From Limnohabitans planktonicus II-D5 (GTDB lineage Bacteria; Pseudomonadota; Gammaproteobacteria; Burkholderiales; Burkholderiaceae_C), in NCBI RefSeq assembly GCF_001270065.2, contig NZ_LFYT02000002.1, forward strand, positions 124,001 through 188,000: a DNA stretch of 64,000 nt, written 5' to 3'. Each line of letters starts with the position of its first letter. Positions within the stretch are counted from its first letter, which is position 1. Made by a program: the position numbers and the translations under genes. The notes beneath the pieces were generated by a model, which was not told the DNA's origin, made no database searches, and worked only from the letters and a program-made list of their open reading frames with translations. Of the stretch, positions 17,955-25,717 are shown piece after piece.

Positions 17955-20125
17955 ACGCGGAACTTCCTCTGGAAGAACTGACGCAGCTTGCGCTCCCACT
18001 GCACCAGCAAGGGGCGCTTGGACAGCGTGATGCGCATGGTGCCAATGCGGCCATGGACGAAGACGGGCGCGTCACGGCCTGCGGCATCAACCTTGAAGCT
18101 CGACTCGATGCGGAAAAACGGCTCTGCCGCTGTCAAACCATGGGGGTCCGAAGGGGACACGGCCAAATCGCCCCCACCGGCCATGCCCAGCGCCTTGGAG
18201 GGCAGCTGGCCTTGTTCAAAGGGCATGACCGAGGTGGCGGCCACCGGGATGTTGATGCCCTCTTGCCCGCGCAGGCGCACCTCGGTGCGGGCAATGCGGT
18301 CATCGAAGACATGGCTGGCCACTTGCGGCAAGACCGCCACAAAACGCCAGCGGTCTTCGTTGACGATGGTGCCCACGGCCGCGCCCCGGGCCATCCATTG
18401 GCCGTGGCTGGCGTCCAGCTCACTGGCGCTCCAGATGCCGGTGATCGGCGCACGGATCAGCTGCGCCGCTTGCCGGTAATGCAAATCGGCCAGGGTTTGC
18501 TCCACCGCGTGCAATTGACGCTCGATCGCGCTCAAATCGGTCGAGTGCCTGGAGATGGCCTGGATTTCCTGCGACAGGATCTGGTCGCGCTGCATTTGGG
18601 CACCCCGAATGTCAAAGGCCAGCTCGGGGTGGTGCAGGCGCACCAGGGGCTGCCCCGCTTGCACCACGGCACCCGGCCGGGCCAGCAGTTCGGTCATGAA
18701 GCCTTCGGTTTCGGTGTGCAGCTGGCGCGACTGGACCGCTTCGACCACGCCCGTCACGCGGATCTGGTCAGGCACGGGCACCGCCCCCAAAGTGCCCAGC
18801 ACCAGCACCGACAGCCCGGCCGAAATCGCCACCGCCTGGCCCCGCTGGTAACCCAGCTGCGGGTTGCTGTGCAAATACTTGATGAATTTGTACAAGGGCA
18901 TCACCGCCGCGGTGAAGAACAGCACCACCGCCAGAAGAACGCCCAGATCCAGGTACTCACCCGCGATGAAAAAAATGATCGTGGACATGAGCAGCAGCCA
19001 GTACACGATGCTGGCCACGCCGTACAGCGGCAAAAAAATGGCCTCGCGGCTCGTGCGCGCCGCCGCTTGGGCGTTGGTCAAGCGCAGGATGTAGCGCTCG
19101 GCCAGGTAGCGCATTTGCTCGCGCGAGCGTTGGTACAGATTGGGCATGTCCACCAGATCGACCAGGATGTGGTAGCCGTCAAAGCGCAGCAAGGGGTTCA
19201 GGTTGAAGAACACAGACGAAACGCTGGCCACAAACATGATGTCGTAGGCCAGCGCATTGAGCGTGCCGGGCGCCGTGTGGGCCCACAGCATGGCGGCGCA
19301 GGCGGCCAGGGCCAACTCGGCCACCACGCCCGAAGCTCCGACCAGCACCCTTTGCCTGCGGCTGCGAAAACCCCAGGCGGCGGTTGCGTCCACATAGGGA
19401 ATGGGCGCAAAAAACAGCAGCATCACGCCGATCTTGTGGACCTCGCCGCCAAACAGCTTGCACACCGCCGCATGGCTGATTTCATGCAGCACCTTAGACA
19501 ATAAAAAGCCCACATACAGCAGCCCCAGATTCGAAGGTGCCAGCAGACCGGCCGATTGGTCAAACAGGTGGTCGGACTCTTCCATCACGGCCTTGGCACC
19601 CATGAACAGCAAGGCGGCATACACCACAAAGCCCCAACGGCTGTAGACCACGCGGATCGCGGGCATGGCTCTGGCCAGCAGGCGGTCCGGGTCAAACAGG
19701 GGCAGCTTGATGGACAGGAATCCCATCATCAGTGCCCACATCTCGCGTTTTTTGCGCTTGGAAAAGCGCTCAAACAAACTCGCCTGCGAATCGCCCCGGT
19801 CGTATTGCAAGAGGTTCGACAAATTGAGCTGCCCCAACAGCTGCACGACTTCTTCCTGGGTGAGCGCACGGTGCGCGTCGTGCGCCAGGCAGTCGTTCCA
19901 GGCTTCGTCCACGGTGCGGCCATCGGTCAGGCGGCACAAAAAGGCAAAGGCATCGGGCGAGACGCGAAACCATTCGTTGCTGAATTTGTCGCGCAACACC
20001 ACCCAGGGCTGACCCCCAAAAGTTTGCCGATGGGAAGCCACGCTGGTGCGCAGGTGCGCGCGCACCCCCGAGACCCGGTGCCAGGCGTCGCTGAAGGTCT
20101 TGCCACTGGCCTCTTCAAGACTCAT
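17951..20125 (-). CDS. PqqD-like / M50 metalloprotease / HlyD fusion membrane protein
   Basis: 724 aa with three parts. Residues about 41-105 resemble a PqqD-like substrate-binding domain. Residues about 155-460 form a multi-pass M50 (site-2 protease) domain with zinc motif HEISH (214-218) and the partner motif NPLLRFDGY (310-318, likely Asp ligand 315). Residues about 470-724 follow a last membrane helix and form a lipoyl/barrel-sandwich HlyD-like adaptor with a short coiled coil. Such M50-HlyD proteins are known beside peptide and large-protein exporters. It could cleave or hold the exported protein at the inner membrane and link to the periplasmic adaptors. It is coupled by ATGA overlaps to the genes on both sides. 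Confidence 0.88.
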   Translation of the reverse strand: MSLEEASGKTFSDAWHRVSGVRAHLRTSVASHRQTFGGQPWVVLRDKFSNEWFRVSPDAFAFLCRLTDGRTVDEAWNDCLAHDAHRALTQEEVVQLLGQLNLSNLLQYDRGDSQASLFERFSKRKKREMWALMMGFLSIKLPLFDPDRLLARAMPAIRVVYSRWGFVVYAALLFMGAKAVMEESDHLFDQSAGLLAPSNLGLLYVGFLLSKVLHEISHAAVCKLFGGEVHKIGVMLLFFAPIPYVDATAAWGFRSRRQRVLVGASGVVAELALAACAAMLWAHTAPGTLNALAYDIMFVASVSSVFFNLNPLLRFDGYHILVDLVDMPNLYQRSREQMRYLAERYILRLTNAQAAARTSREAIFLPLYGVASIVYWLLLMSTIIFFIAGEYLDLGVLLAVVLFFTAAVMPLYKFIKYLHSNPQLGYQRGQAVAISAGLSVLVLGTLGAVPVPDQIRVTGVVEAVQSRQLHTETEGFMTELLARPGAVVQAGQPLVRLHHPELAFDIRGAQMQRDQILSQEIQAISRHSTDLSAIERQLHAVEQTLADLHYRQAAQLIRAPITGIWSASELDASHGQWMARGAAVGTIVNEDRWRFVAVLPQVASHVFDDRIARTEVRLRGQEGINIPVAATSVMPFEQGQLPSKALGMAGGGDLAVSPSDPHGLTAAEPFFRIESSFKVDAAGRDAPVFVHGRIGTMRITLSKRPLLVQWERKLRQFFQRKFRV

Positions 20126-22077
20126 AACCAGAAGAACTCCCGCAAGAAGCGCACCGTGCGGTGCGTCAGCACCCAGATCAGGCTGCGGTCACCGGCCTCC
20201 AACTTGGCGGTGCCGCCCATGCCGGGACGCCAGTCGGGCTTGAGCCCGCCCGCCACCTGGGCGCGCGCCAGATAAAAGGTGCGGCCATCGCGGTGGGTGG
20301 CAGCCGGGTCAATGCGCGTGAGCGTGATGCCGTAGCGCTCTTGCGGCCGTCCAACCAGGGCAAATTCGCCTTGGCTGCCGACCCGCACCTCGTGGATGTG
20401 AATCTGGTCGATTTCCAGCTCGACGTAGCTTTGTGTGGTCTGGGCCAGTTTGAGCAGCAAATCGCCCTTGCGCACCGGCGCGCCCAGGTTCTTTTTGAGG
20501 TCGCCTTCGATGACCACCCCGGCATAGGGCGCACGCACCTGCGCGTTGCCCAGCTGGTAACGGATCATGTCCAGTCGCGCCGCCGACTGCTGCTGGCGGG
20601 CCGCGGCAATCTGCATGTCGGCCAGCTGCTGGGCGGCCATGGCTTTTTCCGATTCACGGGCGTGGCGCGCCAGCTCGGCTTCTGCCATGGCGGCCTCCAG
20701 GCTCAGGTCGCGGGTGTCCAGCTCGACCAAGATGTCGCCCGAGGCCACCTGATCGCCGACGTTGACGTGCACCTTGCGCAAATAGCCGTCAAACGGCGCA
20801 GGCATGAAGAGCAAATCCTGGCTGCGAATGGCCAGGCTGGCATCGACCCGGTAAGCCCAGGGCAGCATGAACAGCACACACAGCAGCACCACCGCCGTCA
20901 CGCCTGCGAGCTTGAGGGCGCTGTGCTTGGGTTGCAAAAATGTGCGGGCTTGCTGGGCCAGCGCATGCCACCAGCGCGCACCAAACCAGCGGTCTTGTGC
21001 ATGCAGTGTGACCAACCAGCGTGAAACCGACTCGCCCATCAAGCGCAGCTCCCACAGCTGCGATTCGCTGAGCGATGCGCTTTGGCCCTCCAGGCAAAGC
21101 ACCGCGTCCACGGTTTCACCCCGGGTCAAAGGCACGGTGCTCAGGTAAGGCACAGCCAGCGCGTCGGCATAGGCCTGGTGCGCGCGCAGGACCTGCCCCA
21201 CGTCTTTGGGCGCGGGGTACAGCAGCACCCGGTCTTGCTCGAGTGCTTCTTCCATGGCCGCTTCCAGCGCACGCGAAGCGGAGGACTTGGCATCGAAATT
21301 TTCAACATGGCTCACTGCCACCAAGCGCACGTAATGGCCATCCACCCAGCCCAGCGACACGCGGGTGCAGTCAAAACGCAGGGCCAGTTCATTGCACAAG
21401 GCCATGGCCAGCGGCATGAAGCGCGACTCCTGACTGAGCGCAATGCTCAGGCGCAAGATGTCGTGCAGGCGCTCTGCGCGGGTTTGCACATCGGCCTCGC
21501 TGTGTGCAGGGGCCACTGAATCTGCCGTAACGGCCGAACCGGGTGCCGGGGCGGCTGCGGTCTGCAAAGCCTTTTGAGCCGCCAGCGCCTGCGCACGCGA
21601 CTGGCTTTGCACGCCAAACAATGCGGGAATGGGCGCAGCCAGTGCCGCCCAGGCGCACAGGCCGTCTTCTTCCCACTCGCGGGTGTCCACGTCGAGCGCC
21701 ACCACGGCAAACACCGGGGTGCCCGGATCGGACGGTGCCATCATGACGAGCGCCAGTTCATCGGCCTCGTTGCATTGGGCATGGGGCAGGCCGTCCTTGA
21801 CCTGTTCCACCAGGAGCAAGGTCCAGTCGGCGTCACCCGGTGCGTCTGCGCCTTGGGCCGGCCACTGGGCACGGGCCTGCCAGGGACGGCCCACGGCCGA
21901 GGTCAAGAGCAGCACGCGCCGGGCCGTCAAGGCTTGCGCCACGGCCTGCAGGTACAAGGGCCAAAAGGCCTCCAGAGGGCCGTCAAAATGCGCCAGCGCA
22001 GCCAGCCGGGCACTGGCCTGGGTGGCGGCGTTGGAGCGGGTCAACACGGCATCATGGCTCATGGGCAGCCGACTCAA
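20122..22077 (-). CDS. GAF-TM-HlyD protein (cytoplasmic sensor plus periplasmic adaptor)
   Basis: 651 aa if translation starts at TTG 22077, which overlaps the upstream stop (TTGA). ATG 22062 (M6) is an alternative, and neither has a clear Shine-Dalgarno. Residues about 1-170 are a GAF-like or divergent sensor region, residues about 205-355 a recognisable GAF domain, and a single membrane helix lies at 388-408. Residues about 412-651 form a HlyD/biotin-lipoyl adaptor with a helical hairpin rich in Ala, Gln and Glu. A GAF domain fused to a membrane-fusion protein is unusual: it could gate export by a cytoplasmic ligand. The family resembles HlyD proteins annotated with GAF domains next to M50-HlyD genes. 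Confidence 0.85.
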   Translation of the reverse strand: MSRLPMSHDAVLTRSNAATQASARLAALAHFDGPLEAFWPLYLQAVAQALTARRVLLLTSAVGRPWQARAQWPAQGADAPGDADWTLLLVEQVKDGLPHAQCNEADELALVMMAPSDPGTPVFAVVALDVDTREWEEDGLCAWAALAAPIPALFGVQSQSRAQALAAQKALQTAAAPAPGSAVTADSVAPAHSEADVQTRAERLHDILRLSIALSQESRFMPLAMALCNELALRFDCTRVSLGWVDGHYVRLVAVSHVENFDAKSSASRALEAAMEEALEQDRVLLYPAPKDVGQVLRAHQAYADALAVPYLSTVPLTRGETVDAVLCLEGQSASLSESQLWELRLMGESVSRWLVTLHAQDRWFGARWWHALAQQARTFLQPKHSALKLAGVTAVVLLCVLFMLPWAYRVDASLAIRSQDLLFMPAPFDGYLRKVHVNVGDQVASGDILVELDTRDLSLEAAMAEAELARHARESEKAMAAQQLADMQIAAARQQQSAARLDMIRYQLGNAQVRAPYAGVVIEGDLKKNLGAPVRKGDLLLKLAQTTQSYVELEIDQIHIHEVRVGSQGEFALVGRPQERYGITLTRIDPAATHRDGRTFYLARAQVAGGLKPDWRPGMGGTAKLEAGDRSLIWVLTHRTVRFLREFFWL

Positions 22078-22931
22078 AACACCATGCGGCCGGTGATGCC
22101 GGGGCGCACGGAACCATCTTTGTTGTCAAACTCGGCGATCACTTCCACCAGACCACTGGCGGGATCGGTGACGGGCGAGACAAAGACAATGCGCGCTTCA
22201 CGGCTTTGGGCGCTTGCGTCCAGGCCCAGCTTGATGGTGACTTTGTTGCCCACTTTCAAGGCTGCGCTCAATTGGGACTGCACATTGCCCAGAAACCGCA
22301 CCCGGCTGACGTTGACCACATGCACCATGGGTTCATGCGCGCCAATGCTCTCGCCCGCGCGGGGCACCAGCTTGGTCACGATGCCGGTGATGGGGGCACG
22401 CAAATGCCTGCGTTCATAGGCCTCGATGGCCAGGTTCAGCTCGACTTGTTCGCGCTGTTTGCTGCTTTCCAGGGCCTTGCGTTCAGACGAAACGGCCCCC
22501 AAGGCCAATTCTTCGTCTTCGGCCTGCTTGCGCGAGACGCCGCCCGAAGCCAGCAAGGATTTGAGCGAGCTGACCTGTTCGCTCAGCACTTTTTCTTTTT
22601 CACGCAATTCGTTCAGGCGCGCCACATCCTGCAAAAGCAGGCGTCTGCGCTGCACTTCCAGCTCTTCGGCGGTCCTGTCCAGGTACAGCAGGATCTGCCC
22701 TTTTTGCACAGGCTGCCCTTCTTTGACCAGCACGCCGTCAATGCGGCCCGCTACCGTGAGGCTGAGTTTGGTTTCCTTCAGTGCCTGGGTCACGCCCGGG
22801 GCGCTCACCTGAGCCACGCTGGACAGGGCCAGCACAGCCCCTGCGGCCAACACACCGCCGCGCAGACAGGCCCGCCACATTGCGCTGCGCACTTGGTATC
22901 CGACTCGGCTCAGACCTGAAAACAAGCACAT
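22074..22931 (-). CDS. Periplasmic adaptor (HlyD/RND-type membrane fusion protein)
   Basis: 285 aa from ATG 22931, which lies 13 nt after the TolC-like stop; ATG 22880 is a possible later start. A hydrophobic segment near the N-terminus (ending in LALSSVAQVSA) is a signal peptide or anchor. It is followed by a lipoyl half-motif (VAGRIDGVLVKEGQPVQKG), a helical hairpin with heptads and the second lipoyl half (LRAPITGIVTKLV), then a beta-barrel. This is the canonical adaptor layout bridging inner- and outer-membrane parts. It is the third adaptor-type domain in the same operon. Confidence 0.85.
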   Translation of the reverse strand: MCLFSGLSRVGYQVRSAMWRACLRGGVLAAGAVLALSSVAQVSAPGVTQALKETKLSLTVAGRIDGVLVKEGQPVQKGQILLYLDRTAEELEVQRRRLLLQDVARLNELREKEKVLSEQVSSLKSLLASGGVSRKQAEDEELALGAVSSERKALESSKQREQVELNLAIEAYERRHLRAPITGIVTKLVPRAGESIGAHEPMVHVVNVSRVRFLGNVQSQLSAALKVGNKVTIKLGLDASAQSREARIVFVSPVTDPASGLVEVIAEFDNKDGSVRPGITGRMVF

Positions 22932-22944
22932 ACACACTTTCAAA

Positions 22945-24522
22945 TCACTTTTTCGGATCAGCAAAACTGTCCAGCAAGGTGCCCTGTGCGGCGTCCAGCA
23001 GCACTTCGGCACGGGCCACCGCCATTTGTTGCTCGTACACGGTCAACAGGGCATTGATCACACGCTCTTCGCGCAGCAGCACTTCACGCGTGTCACTGCG
23101 CCCGGCCGTGAATTTGCGGCGTTCGAGCTCCAGTTGCTGCTTTTCACGGGCATGAACTTGCTTCCACAGATCCCAGCGTTCCACCGCCGTGCTGCGCATC
23201 GACAAGGTGGTGTCGATGTCATTGGAAATTTGCACCTCAACCGACTTCAGGCCGAGCAAGGCGTCTTCTCGGCGAATCAAGGCCGCCTTCAAGTCGGATT
23301 GCGCCTGCAGGTTGATCCCCAGAGGAAATGAGGCCTGCAAACCGACCGACCAAGTCGGGTAGTCCGACATGCGGGACCAGCTGTAGGCCCGGCTGGCGGC
23401 GTATTCCAGGCCATTCATGCCGTAGGAGGCCACCAGATCGACACGCGGCAGGGTCTGGTTTTGGGTGTAGGCCAACTGCACGCCTTCGCGCTCGGCCTGC
23501 ACTTTGCGCATCAGGTAATCGTCGCGTCGCGACATGGCGGTGCGCAGGCTTTCGTCGGCGTTCAGGGTTTTGTCGGTCACCGCAGGCAAGGCGTCCACCG
23601 CCAGCAGACCTTGGGGGCTGTCTGCGGCCACGCTCAGCAGCATGGTGCGCACGCGGTTGATTTTTTCGCGTTCGACTTGCTGGGCTTCGCTCAAACCGGC
23701 CATGAAGCGGTTCAGGGCGTTTTCAACTTCCCAAACATCCGAGTCGGGCAAACGGCCCTTGCGGTTGATGGCCTGGGCTTCCACCAGCAAACGCTGGCCG
23801 TTGCGGATTTTTTCCTGCGCGGCTTGCACGCGGTGCTGGGCAAACACCATCTCGTGATAGGCCATGATGGCCTCAGCCACGACGCTGGTTTCGGTGTCGC
23901 GGGTGGCGTGGTCGGCGGCTGTGGCGTCCAGTTTGGCCACTTGCAGGCGGGCGTTGGTGACGGTAGGCCCGGCATCGCGTACCAACGGCTGGGTGATGGA
24001 AAAGCCCAGGTTGCTGCGGTTGTCGTAAGCGCCTTCAGGTCGGTTGTAGTCGGGAATATTGGTCAGGAATCTGGAGAGCGTGCTTTTGACTTCCAGCTTG
24101 GCACCGGTGGAAGCCAGCAATTGCGACACGCCCACCGAGTAGTCATTGCCCTTGCGGTCATACAGGCCAGTGCCTTGACGAATCATAGATTCTTCAAAGG
24201 TGTTCTTGGTGATGCTTTTGCCGTGGGTGGCCGATATGTTGGCCAGCGGCTGAAACGCTGAGGCGGCTCGGTCAATGCCGGTGGCCGCGATTTGCCCTTC
24301 GGCCTGCTTGGATCGGATGGTCTTGTTTGATGCCCGCAGTTTTTCCACCAACTCCTTGAGGCTAAGCGACTGCTTTTGTGCAGCCAAAGCGGCTGGTGCC
24401 TGAGCATCCTTTTGCGGCGTCGCTTGGGCCGACTGCGCAAAGCTTTGGCAGGCCAGTGCGCACACAGCAGCGGTCAGGGTCACGCAGATCTTGGCGCTTG
24501 AGGTTGTGGAGGTGTGTTTCAT
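22945..24522 (-). CDS. TolC-like outer-membrane efflux protein
   Basis: 525 aa from ATG 24522, with a clear signal peptide (MKHTSTTSSAKICVTLTAAVCALACQ, shown only in part here as a basic start plus hydrophobic core ending near SFAQS). Two alternating helical/strand halves typical of the OEP family follow, including a LSITQPLVRDAGPTV-like strand. It is the trans-envelope channel expected for the adaptor proteins encoded directly downstream. A longer open frame to 24825 runs into the intergenic hairpin and the sapC-like gene and is rejected as the start. It lies 110 bp after the SapC-family gene. Confidence 0.88.
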   Translation of the reverse strand: MKHTSTTSSAKICVTLTAAVCALACQSFAQSAQATPQKDAQAPAALAAQKQSLSLKELVEKLRASNKTIRSKQAEGQIAATGIDRAASAFQPLANISATHGKSITKNTFEESMIRQGTGLYDRKGNDYSVGVSQLLASTGAKLEVKSTLSRFLTNIPDYNRPEGAYDNRSNLGFSITQPLVRDAGPTVTNARLQVAKLDATAADHATRDTETSVVAEAIMAYHEMVFAQHRVQAAQEKIRNGQRLLVEAQAINRKGRLPDSDVWEVENALNRFMAGLSEAQQVEREKINRVRTMLLSVAADSPQGLLAVDALPAVTDKTLNADESLRTAMSRRDDYLMRKVQAEREGVQLAYTQNQTLPRVDLVASYGMNGLEYAASRAYSWSRMSDYPTWSVGLQASFPLGINLQAQSDLKAALIRREDALLGLKSVEVQISNDIDTTLSMRSTAVERWDLWKQVHAREKQQLELERRKFTAGRSDTREVLLREERVINALLTVYEQQMAVARAEVLLDAAQGTLLDSFADPKK

Positions 24523-24587
24523 GCCAATCACGCAAGTACGATTGCAAAAGCCAGCGGCTTCAAAAGACGCTGGCGCTGTCGTGCAAG

Positions 24588-24622
24588 CCCCACCCGGGCA
24601 CACCGGGTGTGCCTGAGTGGGG
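24588..24622 (-). promoter_or_regulatory. Strong hairpin between the SapC-like and TolC-like genes
   Basis: CCCCAC (24588-24593) pairs with GTGGGG (24617-24622), and GGCACACC (24597-24604) pairs with GGTGTGCC (24606-24613), with 3-nt internal bulges on each side. No T-run follows, so it is not a classic intrinsic terminator. It may stabilise the sapC-like transcript end or lower expression of the downstream export genes. A weaker CCAGCG/CGCTGG hairpin lies at 24551-24573. Confidence 0.6.
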
Positions 24623-24632
24623 TGCATCGGGT

Positions 24633-25379
24633 TTACTGCAAAGTTTCGGTCGAGGGCGCTGGCGCGGCAGCGTCGGCATCGGGCTTTTTCATGCCGGCCA
24701 GGCGCTCGATCTGCGACAGCGAAATCAGGTGCGCAAAGATCGCGGGCAGGTAGCCGTTTTGGCGCACTTCCAGGAACTTGGCGTCGCTGAAGTTGTTCAG
24801 GCGCTCTTCGTTGATCACGTAGCAACCCGTGATGTTGCGCACTTGGTCAGCGGCATTGACGCGCATGTTCAGGGGGGTCAAGAGGTTGTTTTGCACCAGG
24901 AACTTGCTGAACTCATGGGTCATCTGATCCATTTGCTGCAATTCACCCAGGTAACGCTTGACGTTTTCAATGACCTGCGTGGGGTTGCCTTGTTCGTCGA
25001 ACATGGCGGCACCGTCGGTGTCGCTGAGCAGTTCACTGGCTTCGTCCACACAAACAATGAAGCGATCAGCTTCGGGCGCCTTGGTCAGCGCAAAGGGGTA
25101 GCGGCGGATGATGGCCGGAATGTAAGAGGCCGACCACTCGCCTTGGGCGTTGACAAACAGGTTCTCACCGGCGTCCAGGCCCATCAGCACAACGGGACGG
25201 AATTCGTCGCTGGCCTGGTCTTCCAGGAACACCACCGGGTAGATGGATGCAGCCCGTGCAAATTCATGCAGGGTGACGTAGGCGACATGGAACTTCGAGG
25301 CGAAGCCAAAATCATTGCTCATCCGGACTTTTTTACCGGCATGGCGCTCTTTATTCACGGGAACAACTTGCTCAAACAT
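24633..25379 (-). CDS. SapC-family protein
   Basis: 248 aa matching the SapC family (named after a gene of the Campylobacter S-layer locus, biochemical role unclear). Typical features are the conserved start with HxAYVTLHEF, segments YPVVFL, GLDAGENLFV and YIPAIIRRYPF, and a C-terminal region with LSLSQIERL. There is no signal peptide. AAGGA lies about 8 nt before the ATG. It is the first gene of the minus-strand run that leads to the giant protein, which fits a role linked to large surface-layer-like proteins. C-terminal residues are Ala/Pro-rich and probably disordered. Confidence 0.88.
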   Translation of the reverse strand: MFEQVVPVNKERHAGKKVRMSNDFGFASKFHVAYVTLHEFARAASIYPVVFLEDQASDEFRPVVLMGLDAGENLFVNAQGEWSASYIPAIIRRYPFALTKAPEADRFIVCVDEASELLSDTDGAAMFDEQGNPTQVIENVKRYLGELQQMDQMTHEFSKFLVQNNLLTPLNMRVNAADQVRNITGCYVINEERLNNFSDAKFLEVRQNGYLPAIFAHLISLSQIERLAGMKKPDADAAAPAPSTETLQ

Positions 25380-25455
25380 GATGGAGTCCTTTTAAAAATA
25401 GTCAATTTGAATCACTGGCCTGAGCAGCGTGGCATTCACACCGATCAGCCCCCCA

Positions 25456-25485
25456 ATTCACCCCGACCGACGACTTGGGGTGAAT
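25456..25485. promoter_or_regulatory. Inverted repeat in the divergent sapC-like / kinase intergenic region
   Basis: ATTCACCCC (25456-25464) and GGGGTGAAT (25477-25485) form a perfect 9-bp inverted repeat with a 12-bp spacer, inside the 338-bp gap between the SapC-like gene and the histidine kinase. A partial repeat of the left arm context (CCCCCAATTC) follows near 25500. Closer to the kinase, GACATTTT occurs twice in tandem (25657-25673), with a TATAAT box at 25678-25683. These are candidate sites for the adjacent OmpR-type regulator or another factor. The rest of the gap shows nothing else clear. Confidence 0.45.
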
Positions 25486-25717
25486 AATCAAAGCCCGTAC
25501 CCCCCAATTCCTGGATTCGCATTTCGCTGCGTTTTCAAGTGATGGGTCATGAAACAAGCCCCGGCAAGGCCCCTTGACCTGCTGCCTGTTGAAGATGGTA
25601 CGAAGTGGTGCGAACAGCGTCTACGTTGCGATTTCGACAAAAAAACTCTCAAATCCGACATTTTTGACATTTTGAAATATAATTTATGCCAAAGTATTCA
25701 ATAAAAAAGTGGTCCAA

